A DNA stretch of 64,000 nucleotides from Panonychus citri. Lineage: Eukaryota; Arthropoda; Arachnida; Trombidiformes; Tetranychidae. The stretch covers positions 186,001 through 250,000 of the forward strand of contig NW_026515438.1 in NCBI RefSeq assembly GCF_014898815.1. Reading direction: 5' to 3'. A program made the translations under genes and the position numbers. Below the pieces are notes generated by a model, which was not told the DNA's origin, made no database searches, and saw nothing but the letters and a program-made list of their open reading frames with translations. The number at the start of each line of letters is the position of its first letter. Positions within the stretch are counted from its first letter, which is position 1. Of the stretch, positions 40,301 through 51,258 are shown piece by piece.

Positions 40301-43300
40301 TCAAAATGCTTGTTCTCTAATTTTAATATCATGAAAAAACATGAATGAAACTAAAGGTGAGTAAAAGGGAGTAACTAGAAAAAAGAATCAACTTCCACTC
40401 TCAGAATTCAGACTTGATGATGAGAAGGAGAAAAATTATCGAGGTAACAATTACTCAGGAAATTTTTCTTCGCCATTGTTGATACTTTACCTTCTTGTAT
40501 TTAATATGGTTACTGTGTGTGCTCATTGTTCATCATGAAAATTTCATCATGGTAAACAATGAATCTCCCCTCAAGTATAAATAAACCATCATACAGATTA
40601 CAAGAGACTTTTTTTTCACCATCAAAATTTTTAATCCAGAATTAATTTTGAGCTTCTAAATTTTGAATTTGTATTCATTTTCAATTTCATTGACAATCAA
40701 CATTCAAAAGGTTGTAAATTAAATTATTTTAATGGTGAAAAAAAAGCATAGGGTTAAAAGTGGACAGTTCACTGGGTTGGACATGATGACCACAGAATAC
40801 AATTTGTTTAATCAAGTGAATTATTAGTTAACATTGTAATCTGGCTTCTTTTGTATGATTATAATCAAAGTATCATCATTATTTTCACAATGAATACACT
40901 TGATTGTTGTTCATTCATTAGAATACAGGGTTATTCAGCTATTTTCACCGACAGTTTTTGTTTCTCAATAACCATAAACTGTACAACCCTGTAGTAGGAA
41001 AAGTAATCACTTGAAAAAGTCTTTGAAACTGCAACTGATTGTTAGTATTAAATCAATTCGTCTCAAATTGATTACAAGGATTAACAGATAAGCTGAATAA
41101 ATGAAATGCAAAGTCAATGAAGAAAACACGGAAAATTATTAGCTTATACTCATGATAGTTTATCTCTAGGATTGTCCATCTCTGTTCATTGTATACCTCT
41201 TGACCATCTCGATACAAATAGCAGAACTTTATAATGAATAACTTTTGGAATTTGATTCATAGGTAATTGTCAAATTTCAACTCGACAATTAAAAACAAAA
41301 TTTTTGTTGTTTACCATCAAAAGAATAACAAATTCATTGAAGTTCAACTCTTCAAATATATTGGTCAGTATTACTGACTCAGTAATTGCAATATGATATT
41401 ATTCATGTTCAGTGAAGGTTTTGCAATAGAAAGTAAGGAAAATAATATGAATTTTGAAGGGAAAAATGTAAACAAATCATCAAATTCTGATTCGGAATGA
41501 AATTTTAATGAAATCATTTGAAATGAAATAGAATCAATGCTGAAGTTAAGGTATAAAGTTTAGGATTTCCGAGGAGAATTTGGTGAGAAAACTTTGTCTT
41601 GATAAAAACAAAAAAATTATGATAGAAAATTAAACTCACCCAAAATCTTTAAACAAGAAAATAAAACTTTTTCTAGAAAATGTAAAGTTTAAATTGTTCA
41701 TGATGGTAAAATGGACAGATCAACATGTTGAGTTGGCAAATTATTGCAATAACATCACAGATCAGATGAAAAAGAATAAAAAATTCTATACTTGAGATTT
41801 TATTCCATGTATCATATTGAAATATAATATACAACATTTTCCTTCATCATACAGGGAGTTTTCATGATCCACTGCGGATTTTACTGAATATCTCAAGAAA
41901 TAAAAGTCATATGAATGTCAAACTTAGATCTGTTAAAATTTTAGTGCTTGGCATTACGTTTTCAAGGTCATTGAGGCCATTCTTCGAAGAACGCATTGAA
42001 AGGCCGTTTAAGGTTGCCATGTGAACCATTTCTAATTGCTTTCAGTTATTTCGTATTTAAACACAAAAGTTTAATCTTCATGATAAAAACACCAAAATTA
42101 ATATCTTGACCTCTGCTCAATCGCGTGTCCTTAGTTCTCAAAATATGTGTGAAAAACAACCTGAGTTGTCTTACTTGGACTCTATTTCCAACGCCTGTAT
42201 ACTCGAGTATGAGACTGGTCAGTGTTATCCTATTGAAAAACGCATTGAAACACAAAAAAAATCTCGATGAAACACACAAAAGGGTCAAAAAAGTCACATA
42301 ATCATTGTCACCCTGTATTATTTTTATTGTCTATCCAAAAATTCAAAAAAATCATTCTCTTCAGCAAAAATTAGCCTTGAATACAGACTCTTTTTTGAGT
42401 TTCATGATTTTCTAAACAACGCCAAATAAAACTGTATGACCGGAATGACATTGAAATTTAAATGTGAGAATTGACTATAGCCTCAACTCCGATAACTGAA
42501 TTCTAGAGCCTGAATACTCGCTGAAGAAAGAGCTGTGTATGGAAAACTTGTTGGAAACTTGGTCAAACTCCCTGAATATTGTTCAATGATAACAGAAGTA
42601 TAAAAAATGAGTTGAAATATCGATACTTTGAGAATTTGATCCGAGCAAAGTTCTTGAAAACTCTGATGCTTGAGATTATGTAATATTAGAATAACATTTT
42701 TTCCCTATTCAATAGAGTTTTTTTTTCACTGTTCACTCTAACTGTGATGATTATGATCCTCATCATCATAATCATCTTTCATGATAGATTAATATTATCA
42801 TAGCAAATATCATCTCATCATTTGAATAATTGAACAGAAAACAGGAACAGATATTATTACAATGGTTCAGCATGATTATCTTTATGATATTTGAGTTTTT
42901 TTCTTCTTCATTCTCTTAAAACTCTGATGGCTTCAGTTACACCATAAAAATCATCATAATCAGATTCAATTGTTCACAAACATTTTCTGATTCTTTTGCC
43001 ATAGAAAAATGAACTTAAATCTTATCCATGAAAACGATCAAAACTTACATGGGACTTGGAATTCAATAATTCGGTTAACAGTTGTTTTCTACCAGAATCC
43101 GAAGGAAATCTTATAATATCCTTTATCTACAATAACCTGGACTATTTTTACATACTAATATATGAATTTTCCAAAAGAAAAGTTCTGCCATCGAGGAATA
43201 TAACTAATGATCCAATTCAATTTGATTACCATGTAAATCTACAGGTAACCATTGGAAAACTGTAAGAGATTGGATTGCAGTTAATACTCAACATGGTGAC

Positions 43301-46300
43301 AATCAACTATTAATTTTAATTCTGTACTCACAACCATTAAGAACATGATTAGATTTAGTAGTCTTGCTTCTTAAACATTATTGAAAACTTAATTGTTTCT
43401 CCATCTCTTTTGATCAGCTTATAAAGTCAATTGAGATGAATGATGATGATGAAAACTTAGAACTCGACCCGAAGTCAATAAAGGGAAAGTAAAAATTTTT
43501 ACCATAAACTGAATAGTTTTTTTTACCACAGAAACTACTCAACTGGATTAAATATACCATTGGATTGAATTATCATCATCATCATCATTGTTTATATTGT
43601 ATGTTAAATGGGATATTTAGGAAAACAACAACAATCGTAAAGGTGAAATCATACAAATATCATTCAAATTGACTGTGACAATTTACATTAATGGTAATGA
43701 TTCACTTGTCAATGACAATTGATACAAATGATAATAATCAAGGTAACATGAATTGTTTACTAATTGTAAGATAAATCTTACAGAATCAAAGTTCAGTCCA
43801 ATCAATATCATGATTCTGATGGATACTAGCAAATTCTTGGTCAATGTTTATCAAATTTGTCTTTTGTTATTTTTTTCCCTCCTTTGGTCAATCTTAACTT
43901 TCATTATTATGATAATAATAATCTGTATAGTTGATGATATTTTTCAATAAATTATCGGCTCAACATGATAAACAAAGTGATGATTTTCATAATTCTGGTT
44001 GATTGAGTGTTCAGTAAGAATCTAAAGATAATAGAAATGCTAGGAAAAAAAATATCAATCGAATGGGTAAAAGTGTATAAGTTGAATTCTAATAATATAT
44101 TCAAAAAAGAGGAGGATAAACAGGGTGATGATTATCATTACGATGCATCATAATGATAATGATGTCAAAAGATATTCACTTATCAATGGATAAGTATTGA
44201 AGTGTAATCATTGGGAGTGTCAAGTATTAATAATAACTTTTGTCTTTCTCAACAGTTTTGTATGTTATTATTAATAATATATAATAGCTATTATTCAGAA
44301 ATATCTCATATAAATCTGATTGATAATCATCATGTTAAATCAGGAGAATGAGAAAAGTTAAAATTGGAAATAATCTACAAGAATGGTCAGTATGAGGAGG
44401 GTCAAAGGTGTGAAAATAGTAACGACAAGTTGGGAGTAGAAAATTTGAATTATCTGAATACGAAATCGTCTAGATTCATATTATCATTAATGTTTTATAT
44501 TAAAAATGGATAATAAATGATAACAAGTTAGCCTGAATGTGATAAGTTTTCACTTGATGTGAATTGTTTCATTACATTCATGTCAAAAATAATCAAACAC
44601 CTCAGATATTATTGCGAGAGAGAAAGATAATCATGTAAATGGAATCAATAATGTTTATCATGTCATCAAAATGAATTAATAAATTGATATACTTACAACT
44701 TGCCATTCTCATGTAACATTCCTGCTCATCAAGTGGATAGTATTTAAGATCCATGGGGCAGGCGAGTAAAAGTGATATTCTGATTGAATAGAGAACTGAA
44801 CCATCAGGATAAATTCTTAGAAGGACATTGGGCATTATGATTGTATGGAAATGACCCTCTTTCTCATTGGAAAAGAATAAATCTGGCTTCCATATTCTAT
44901 TTGGGTCAGTTAGTGTTAGAAATTTTATCTGCTCATTATTGTCATTATATTGTAACCTTTCATCTCGCCATTCCTCACGAAAAGTTATCTGGACTGAGTA
45001 TTCCTGGAGAGTAGAGAGAGAGAGAAAAGTAAAAATCTCAATGAAAAATTATCGGACATGGAGACAGAATATTAATATTTAATTGAGCCAATGTCAATTA
45101 CCATTACTAATTAGCATCAACATTCTGTCTATTATCAAACATGAATATCTCTGTAGATAATAGTACTGAATTTAATAGTCTCAAATAAAGATTATGAATA
45201 CAAAATAATCTCTGCATGATGAATGAAGCATTTCCGTGAGAGTGATATCCAATTTTTTTAGGTAACAAATATTTCTACCTTTCAACTATCATATAAATAC
45301 AATATAACTGTTCATTTAACCTCTTGGATATTTATCTATGTAACAATATTATTATTTCTTTTGCACTTGATGGAATAAAATAAAAATAGATTCAGATGAT
45401 TTCTCGTGAGTTTTTAAAAGTAATCTTCAGGGTTTGAAGGGATAAAAGAGAGATGAATAAATAAAAAGTTCTGTTAAAATTTTTCAGTATCTTCGTTATA
45501 TCAACTGTTACCCTCTCTCTCTCTCTCTCTCTTGTGAATCATAAGCTACTATTATCATGTTTAAGGTGATTTGATTGAAACAAATGAATTTGTAGATGGA
45601 TGGCACATGAATACATGAAAAGATTTGTTCATAACATTCATGAGTTATCATGAAAAATACTATGAATACGAAGGTATTGATAAACGGTCTTTATTCCTAT
45701 CTCTGATTCGAAGGTAAAAAATTAGTTCTTTCAACGGATAAAATTGGAAATCAGCAATATTTTTCTCCCTAAGATATTGAAGGTTGGTGATTTTCTTTCT
45801 TCTCTCTATTGCTGACAAATTGGATAAGAATAACTGATTTTTACCCTGAATATTCAATATTTTTTGCTCGAGATAAATTGAATATCCGGCGGAATATAGT
45901 AAATGTAAATAGATTCGGAAGTGACAAAGAGAGAGAGAGAGTCGGAAGCATATCAATAACAATTCAACCTTCAAACCAGGTAGATGATCTGGACAAAGAT
46001 TCGAAAAGAAAACAAGAATATAACATATATTCAATTCTCAAATCATAATGAAACTCAGAATGATTAAGACTATGTGATGATGGAAAAATCGAGGAAATAA
46101 TGAAAACAATGGCTGACTTACCATATCGAGATCACTAATTTTACTTATACTTCTTAAAAATATGTTGACCACAACAAAACAAGGTCCATCTACACGGATT
46201 GATGAAATTCATCAGATGAAGTGATTCCAATTTGCCAACAATCAACACGACAAAGAAAACGTCCAAGTTAAAAATGGAAAGAGAAATGAATGATTATTAA

Positions 46301-46899
46301 TGAGATTATTGATTAGATATCATATTTCGTTAGACAGACTGTTTTTTTCCTGAAATCGGAACATTTAATTGTGTAACTTGATGATTTAAATTGAATTATA
46401 TCATTAACTTTGATTATTGGTTTTAATTGTTGACTCGAATCAATTAACTTTTATCAACAATTATTTGTATCCAATTTCAAATACAAAGAGATTAATAAAT
46501 AGTAAACATAATTATCATAACAATCAAATGAAAAGTTACGATTTTTCTGATTTACTTTCCATACTTTGTATCAATCGATATTAACTAGTTGATTGTGAAT
46601 ATGAAAATTGAACACTTACCATTTCCATCATCGGAACCATCAACTGAATAATTAAATCCACTTGGCCTAATCCGATTATCATATCGACCATCACCGATAA
46701 TCTCATCTAGAATTTTCTTCTCCTTGGTCCTTAAGTTTGAATGACTTTTGGGGTTGTTGTTGATTTCATCGTTTAGCCCTCGACCAATTGACACTCTATT
46801 AGCTCCAATGCAATAAAAATCGTTGAAAAAAATAGCAAAAGTCATAAGTGTCTTGATCAACATTTCGAAACATTTAGAAGCAGCAACAATTTGGATCAT
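25605..46899 (-). CDS. GluCl: Glutamate-gated chloride channel (GluCl), five exons
   Basis: Cys-loop ligand-gated chloride channel subunit of neuronal and muscle membranes; homologues are the target of avermectins. Exons (minus strand): 46899-46620, 46189-46122, 45003-44697, 26465-25915, 25799-25605. All joins keep frame, giving 466 aa. A leader (residues 1-33) precedes the ligand-binding domain (EKKILDEIIGDGRYDNRIRP, NEKEGHFHTIIMPNV). The Cys-loop spans Cys198-Cys212 and the second Cys pair, typical of GluCl, is Cys257-Cys268. M1 is at about 280-303. M2 carries the anion-selective PAR motif (309-311), M3 is about 337-363 and M4 is in the last exon (about 437-459). The M3 glycine (DVWTG, about 347), mutated in avermectin-resistant spider mites, is intact. 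The M3-M4 loop is short. The exon 3-exon 4 intron is about 18.2 kb; the others are 115 bp to about 1.1 kb. A GABA-type Rdl subunit is unlikely because of the extra Cys pair. Confidence 0.95.
26788..27979. repeat. 1.2-kb polypurine (GA/GGACTGAGAGA) tract
   Basis: The plus strand is almost only A and G, with regularly spaced ACTG. The recurrent unit is a variable GGACTGAGAGA/GGACTGGAGAG word, so the tract looks like a (GA)n array expanded with an ACTG-containing minisatellite. The 423-residue minus-strand frame over it is Ser/Leu-only and is not a gene. Confidence 0.93.
33985..34011. repeat. (CT)n microsatellite
   Basis: About 27 bp of CT units inside the giant GluCl intron. Confidence 0.88.
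35280..35311. repeat. (GA)n microsatellite
   Basis: About 32 bp of GA units in the GluCl intron. Confidence 0.9.
37305..37346. repeat. Compound (GAT)n(GA)n microsatellite
   Basis: About nine GAT units pass directly into about eight GA units. Confidence 0.9.
40926..40991. mobile_element. Tiny MITE-like element, 66 bp
   Basis: It starts CAGGGTT and ends AACCCTG, a 7-bp perfect inverted repeat flanked on both sides by TA. Too short to assign to a family. It may be an internal-deletion relative of the element at 41852, which also begins CAGGG after TA. Confidence 0.35.
41852..42574. mobile_element. MITE-like DNA element with CAGGG termini
   Basis: The left end CAGGGAGTTTTC follows TA at 41850-41851. 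Two right ends are possible: CACCCTG at 42309-42315 followed by TA, which gives a 464-bp element with a TA target duplication, or AAACTCCCTG at 42565-42574, which pairs over 10 bp with the left end but has no TA after it. The interior is locally richer in GC than the surrounding intron and has no transposase frame. The boundaries are uncertain. Confidence 0.4.
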
Positions 46900-47164
46900 C
46901 GAATGAGCAAAATTTGAACATTTAAAAGTTTAATACTAACGAAAAATCTTGAAGTAGTTTCATAACTTTTCGTCGACTTATTTGTTACTATTTCTCATGT
47001 GCAATCCGAATGCTCACAAGTGTAATGTGTGGACAAAATAGTGGATCTTTGTCTCTTTTCGTATCGACCCTCAACTTACTTGTAGACTCGAAATGTTCAA
47101 AATTAGTCGTGACATCTATTATCTCTCATTTCAATCACAATCATATTATATAATTGGTTATAAA
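46900..47164 (-). promoter_or_regulatory. Short 5' flank of GluCl
   Basis: Only 265 bp separate the GluCl start codon from the duplicated block. Any proximal promoter must lie here or within the repeat. No clear TATA or initiator motif could be assigned. Confidence 0.35.
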
Positions 47165-48175
47165 TGAAAAGTTAATCATATTCATTAGTTTCATCTTGTA
47201 TATTTAGATAACAACAATACTGTCAATGTGATTTAATTTGATTGTTGTCTCGTTTTCTATCATCTAGTTAATTGATATTTTCTAAGTCTTGAAATTTTCA
47301 AACTAATGATTGACATGAGATTATTGTTACTGTTGTTGTTGTACTTTAATTCATTAACTTATTTAACTGTCAAACAATCAACAATATTATTAAATTGTTA
47401 CCAGAGGAGGTACATTGATGTACATTTAAGATAATGATTAATATCTTGATACTAATACACTAATTATTAGTTAGATGTCAATGTTAATGGTTACGGTTAT
47501 AGTTGATTACAATCGCTAATGATTCAACTTAATTCACTTAATTGTTTACCTTGATTGTGAGCTGAATGAGAAGCGAATGGTTGTTGTGGCGACTTGTAGA
47601 TGAAAAACTTTTCTTTAGAGAAATTCAGTCAATACAAATCACGAATTCTGATGAGCCATCTGGTGTCTTTCGTCGTAACCTTATGGTTACTTAATATTCT
47701 TTTTCATGCTGAAAATCAATTAGCTAATTAATTGATTAATCAACAAGTATTTGTACTTAACCTTTATGCCTCTGTGATGTTGCCAATTTCTCCTGAATTG
47801 TGATTAACTGATTTTCTTAGAACAAGACCATTAAATTGTCGCGTTTTCAGTGGATTTGGCATCAATTTGATTCCAATTGATTGTCATTCAATCAATCGAA
47901 ATATGAAATGTTTCAAGTGTGCTAACAAGTGAAAGTAATGATATTTTTTAAGGTTTTTTATTCATAATGTTGAGATGTTTTTGTTTTATTTTGATTAAGA
48001 TAAATTAGTTGAACGAATTATAAACTGATCAACTGGTTGATTAATTAGATGTCGAAAATTTTTTCTCGAAGTTACTTGTATGAGAAAGAGAAAAAAGAAA
48101 AAAAGAGAGATAAAGAGAGAGAGAGAAAGAGAGAGATTAATAATCAAAATGAGCCTTCTTGGCATTAGACGCAGA
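47165..48175. repeat. Segmental duplication, copy 2 (3' flank of the DDX5/17 gene)
   Basis: Direct repeat of 21450-22955 without its 514-bp middle. It runs from just upstream of GluCl into the last about 13 codons of the helicase gene, so this is the parental side, being continuous with an intact gene. At the deletion joint both copies show CTTAA, suggesting a microhomology-mediated loss here. Confidence 0.92.
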
Positions 48176-50304
48176 ATCAAAGGAATCAAATTTTCTCTTT
48201 TGTGGATAATTGTTCCCATCGTTTGACCTTCCTCCGAATCCACCTCTGAAACTATTCTTTGGAATGAAGCCAGTTTTGGTTTTGTACCTTTGACGATATT
48301 TGTCTAGTCCTCCTCCTCCAGTTCGGGCAAATTCAAACAGTTGAGGATTAACTGTTTGATTTGCCTCTCTGAGAACATTGATTAAATCGTTAGCTTGTTT
48401 AGAATCACTTTTGGTAAAAAAGGTATACGCAGTGCCCTTTTTATTTTTTCGTCCAGTTCTACCTATCCGATGAACATAGTCTTCACTAGTATTTGGATAG
48501 TCATAATTGATAACATATTTAATGTCTTCAACATCTATAGAAAATAATAAAGGTTAATATGAAAAAGAAAAGGTGATAGAGAGGAAAGGAAAGAAAAACA
48601 GAAGCATTAATTTAAGCTAAATTACGCGCACTCTAAAATAGAGTAGATGAAGAGAAATTTTTGTCAAGATAAATATAGAAGAAAATACAATGAATGAAAG
48701 AGCACTTTTTGAATAAAGCATCCAAATATTGAATGAATTTTGACCCAAAGGAACAACTTACTTACCGTTACTCCTTTGAATCATGGGTCAAAAAGTAAAC
48801 TTATGTCTTACCAAGTCCTCGGGCAGCAACATCAGTTGCTACTAAGATGGGAGAATGTCCAGTTTTAAACTCTGTTTAGATAAAAAAAATGAAAAAGAAA
48901 ACAAAAATTAAAAATCAATACAAAAGAGAGACTATAACATAACAAAAAAAGAGACCATAAATAAACAATAGATAAAATGGTTATTGTTGACTCACCTTTC
49001 AAAACCCAATCCCTTTCAGATTGGCTTTTATCACCATGTATACACATGGCAGGCCAATTAGAGTATCGTAATTGCTTAGTAAGGTCATCAACCTTTCTCT
49101 TGGTCTCGGCAAAAACTATGATTTTATTTTCACGGTTTTCACGCATTATCTCAGTGAGAAGACTGAACAGTTTCTCTTTTTTCTCCATTTCACCACATAT
49201 ATCAACAATTTGTGTTATATTATGATTAGCATGAAGTTGAAGAGCACCAACATTAATTTGAATATAATTTTGAAGAAAATCTTCAGCTAAGGTACGAACT
49301 TCTTTTGGCCAAGTAGCTGACCACATGAGGGTCTGCCTTTTAGCCAAAGTAATTTGTGAAATAGCTTTTCTAATTTGGGGCTCAAAACCCATGTCTAACA
49401 TACGATCGGCTTCATCTAAAACAAGAAAACTTATATTTGCTAAACTAAGTATACCGCTTTCAATAAAATCGTTCAATCGACCTGGAGTGGCGATGACCAG
49501 CATGGGCCTATTACGATGAATCTCTTTGATTTGTGGGCCTTTTGATGCTCCGCCAAATACGCAGATACTGGAGAATCGGGTTTGGAAATTGTTTACTACT
49601 TCTTGGATTTGCTGTGCAAGCTCTCTTGTCGGGGCAAGAACCAAAGCCATTGGTCCGAAATCTAAAAATCAGAACAAAAAAAAGTAACATTGTTTAGAAG
49701 AAAAAAATAGAAGGAACAATGAGTAACACAAGTGAGTGAGCAAGTTCAATAATATGAATCTATGACGCAAGAGATATAGAAGAAAAAGAAAGATATAACA
49801 AAAACGCATTTTACCTCTTCGTTCATTAAATTGTGACTCAATATGAATAAAAGCAGGGATAATATATGAAAGAGTTTTTCCACTACCAGTTTGGGCGATA
49901 CCAACCATGTCCCGTCCACTTAAAGCAATGGGCCAACCTTGTGCTTGAATAGGTGTAGGTTTATCATAACCTTGTCTCTCAAAACCAACAGAGATAAACT
50001 TGGGCCATGGATAATCACCAAAATTCATAATGGGAACCGGTACATCATTACCTCTAGTGGTAATACCTTCCTTTGATCTAAACAAATTAACCTCATCAAG
50101 ATGATAATTGTTACGAACAGCAACACCAGTGTAGAAGTCATTTAAAACAAGCATGTTGGCTGGAGGCTTAGCAAGCACAGGATTATTACCTCGGTATCCA
50201 CCACCGCCACCACCTCCACCACCAGAGCCTCCACCACGATAACCACCGCCATTGGAATAGCCCCCACCATTAGAATAACCACCAGAATAACTTCGATATG
50301 ACAT
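48137..50304 (-). CDS. DEAD-box RNA helicase, DDX5/DDX17 (p68, Rm62) type
   Basis: ATP-dependent nuclear RNA helicase with roles in splicing, transcription and microRNA processing in this family. Exons (minus strand): 50304-49815, 49661-48996, 48871-48812, 48534-48137; 537 aa, all phases consistent. The N-terminus is Gly/Tyr/Ser-rich (residues 5-38). The Q motif region has PTPIQAQGWP, motif I AQTGSGKT (136-143), Ia PTRELAQQ, motif II DEAD (246-249), motif III SAT (278-280) and motif VI HRIGRTGR (427-434). The short RGGFGGR tail ends NAKKAHFDY. The MLDMGFEPQIRK and SATWPKEVR runs are near-identical to DDX5. Its 3' flank is duplicated at 21450-22955. Confidence 0.95.
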
Positions 50305-50615
50305 GTTGTGTATGTGTGAATTACAAAGAGAACAATTAATGAAAACTCAAACAAAAACTAGGAAGAAAAAAAATTCGACACGTTTAAAGTTGAAAAGAGA
50401 AAAATGAAATGAAAGAGAAACAGCAAAATTAAAGCCAAAAGAAAACCTTTTAATTTTCTCAAGGTAATTACAATAGATGGAGACACTTTTCCTTTCTTCC
50501 TATTGGTTAATGGAAGGGGAGAACTTTTTTTCTCCCCATTGAACATAAACATGGCGAATAAATGAAATTACTTTTTCCGTTTCCGGTTTCCATTTAGAAG
50601 AGAAAAGAATTTGTT

Positions 50616-50960
50616 TCATTTGTTCGAATAGGCAACAGATGGAGTTATTGTTGTTGTTGATGGAACCACTTTAACCACTTCGACAACATCAACCATTTCC
50701 GGTGAATTAATTTTGAAATCACAGCCAACACATTTATTTTCAATTGAATTAATCTTCTTTAATGGATTATTCATCCTTTTCTCATACATGGAAACAGTTA
50801 TTCTCATGTTTTTTATCTCATTCTTTAATTCAGATGTTAATCGTATTAAACGAGCTTTATCTTGTTCCAATTTCTTTAATTTTTCCTCCTTTGGTATCAT
50901 AGCTTCATTAACACGTTGCTCAATATAATCAGCAAGATCTTTAGTAATGGTTTCCATCAT
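50616..50960 (-). CDS. Small coiled-coil protein of unknown function (114 aa)
   Basis: A single-exon frame between the helicase and condensin genes, head-to-head with condensin (298 bp apart). Residues about 10-65 are rich in Lys/Glu/Leu with heptad-like spacing (EEKLKKLEQDKARLIRLTSE), consistent with a coiled coil. A CVGC motif follows, then a Val/Thr-rich tail. I do not recognise a family. Composition is better than chance frames in the area and the start lies just after a plausible divergent promoter, but it could be part of a longer spliced gene. Confidence 0.5.
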   Translation of the reverse strand: MMETITKDLADYIEQRVNEAMIPKEEKLKKLEQDKARLIRLTSELKNEIKNMRITVSMYEKRMNNPLKKINSIENKCVGCDFKINSPEMVDVVEVVKVVPSTTTITPSVAYSNK

Positions 50961-51258
50961 TATCCTTTCTTGTATTTATTTTAAACCTTTGCACTTTTCC
51001 ACTGAAAGTTAATTAAAAAGGTTTCAAAATTATTGGAAAAACAAGATTAAAGGATTGAGATTAAAAAACATCTTGGATTAGGAACAACTGATTAGGGAAA
51101 ATCTTCCATTGCAAAGTGTCTCCACCTGTGGAATTTTAAGAAAAAGCAGTTAACTTATTTTGTATTCGCGCTTCTGGTGATCAGTTTTCTTTTTGTTTTG
51201 ATTGTTTAGACTCATTTTTTTCATTTCGATTTTCGATTAATGTGTTTCTCGAATTAAA
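50961..51258. promoter_or_regulatory. Probable bidirectional promoter (small coiled-coil gene / condensin)
   Basis: About 300 bp between two divergent start codons. No recognisable factor sites were assigned. Confidence 0.4.

Larger units (their letters stand above)
26466..44696 (-). other. Giant GluCl intron (about 18.2 kb)
   Basis: The donor at 44696 (AGTT|GTAAGT) and acceptor at 26466-26467 (ATAG|ATGG) join codon 219 (Tyr) in phase 1. Inside are a 1.2-kb polypurine tract, several GA/CT runs and at least one MITE-like element. I see no exons with homology to a known gene on either strand; the open frames are short and AT-rich. Confidence 0.85.

Noticed and set aside
43056..43265. 69-residue plus-strand ORF in the GluCl intron
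   Set aside because: Considered as an alternative exon, but it is on the wrong strand and has no Cys-loop receptor similarity.
44267..44300. AT-rich palindrome-like stretch (TATTATTAATAATATATAATA)
   Set aside because: Simple AT repetition expected by composition; no target duplication.
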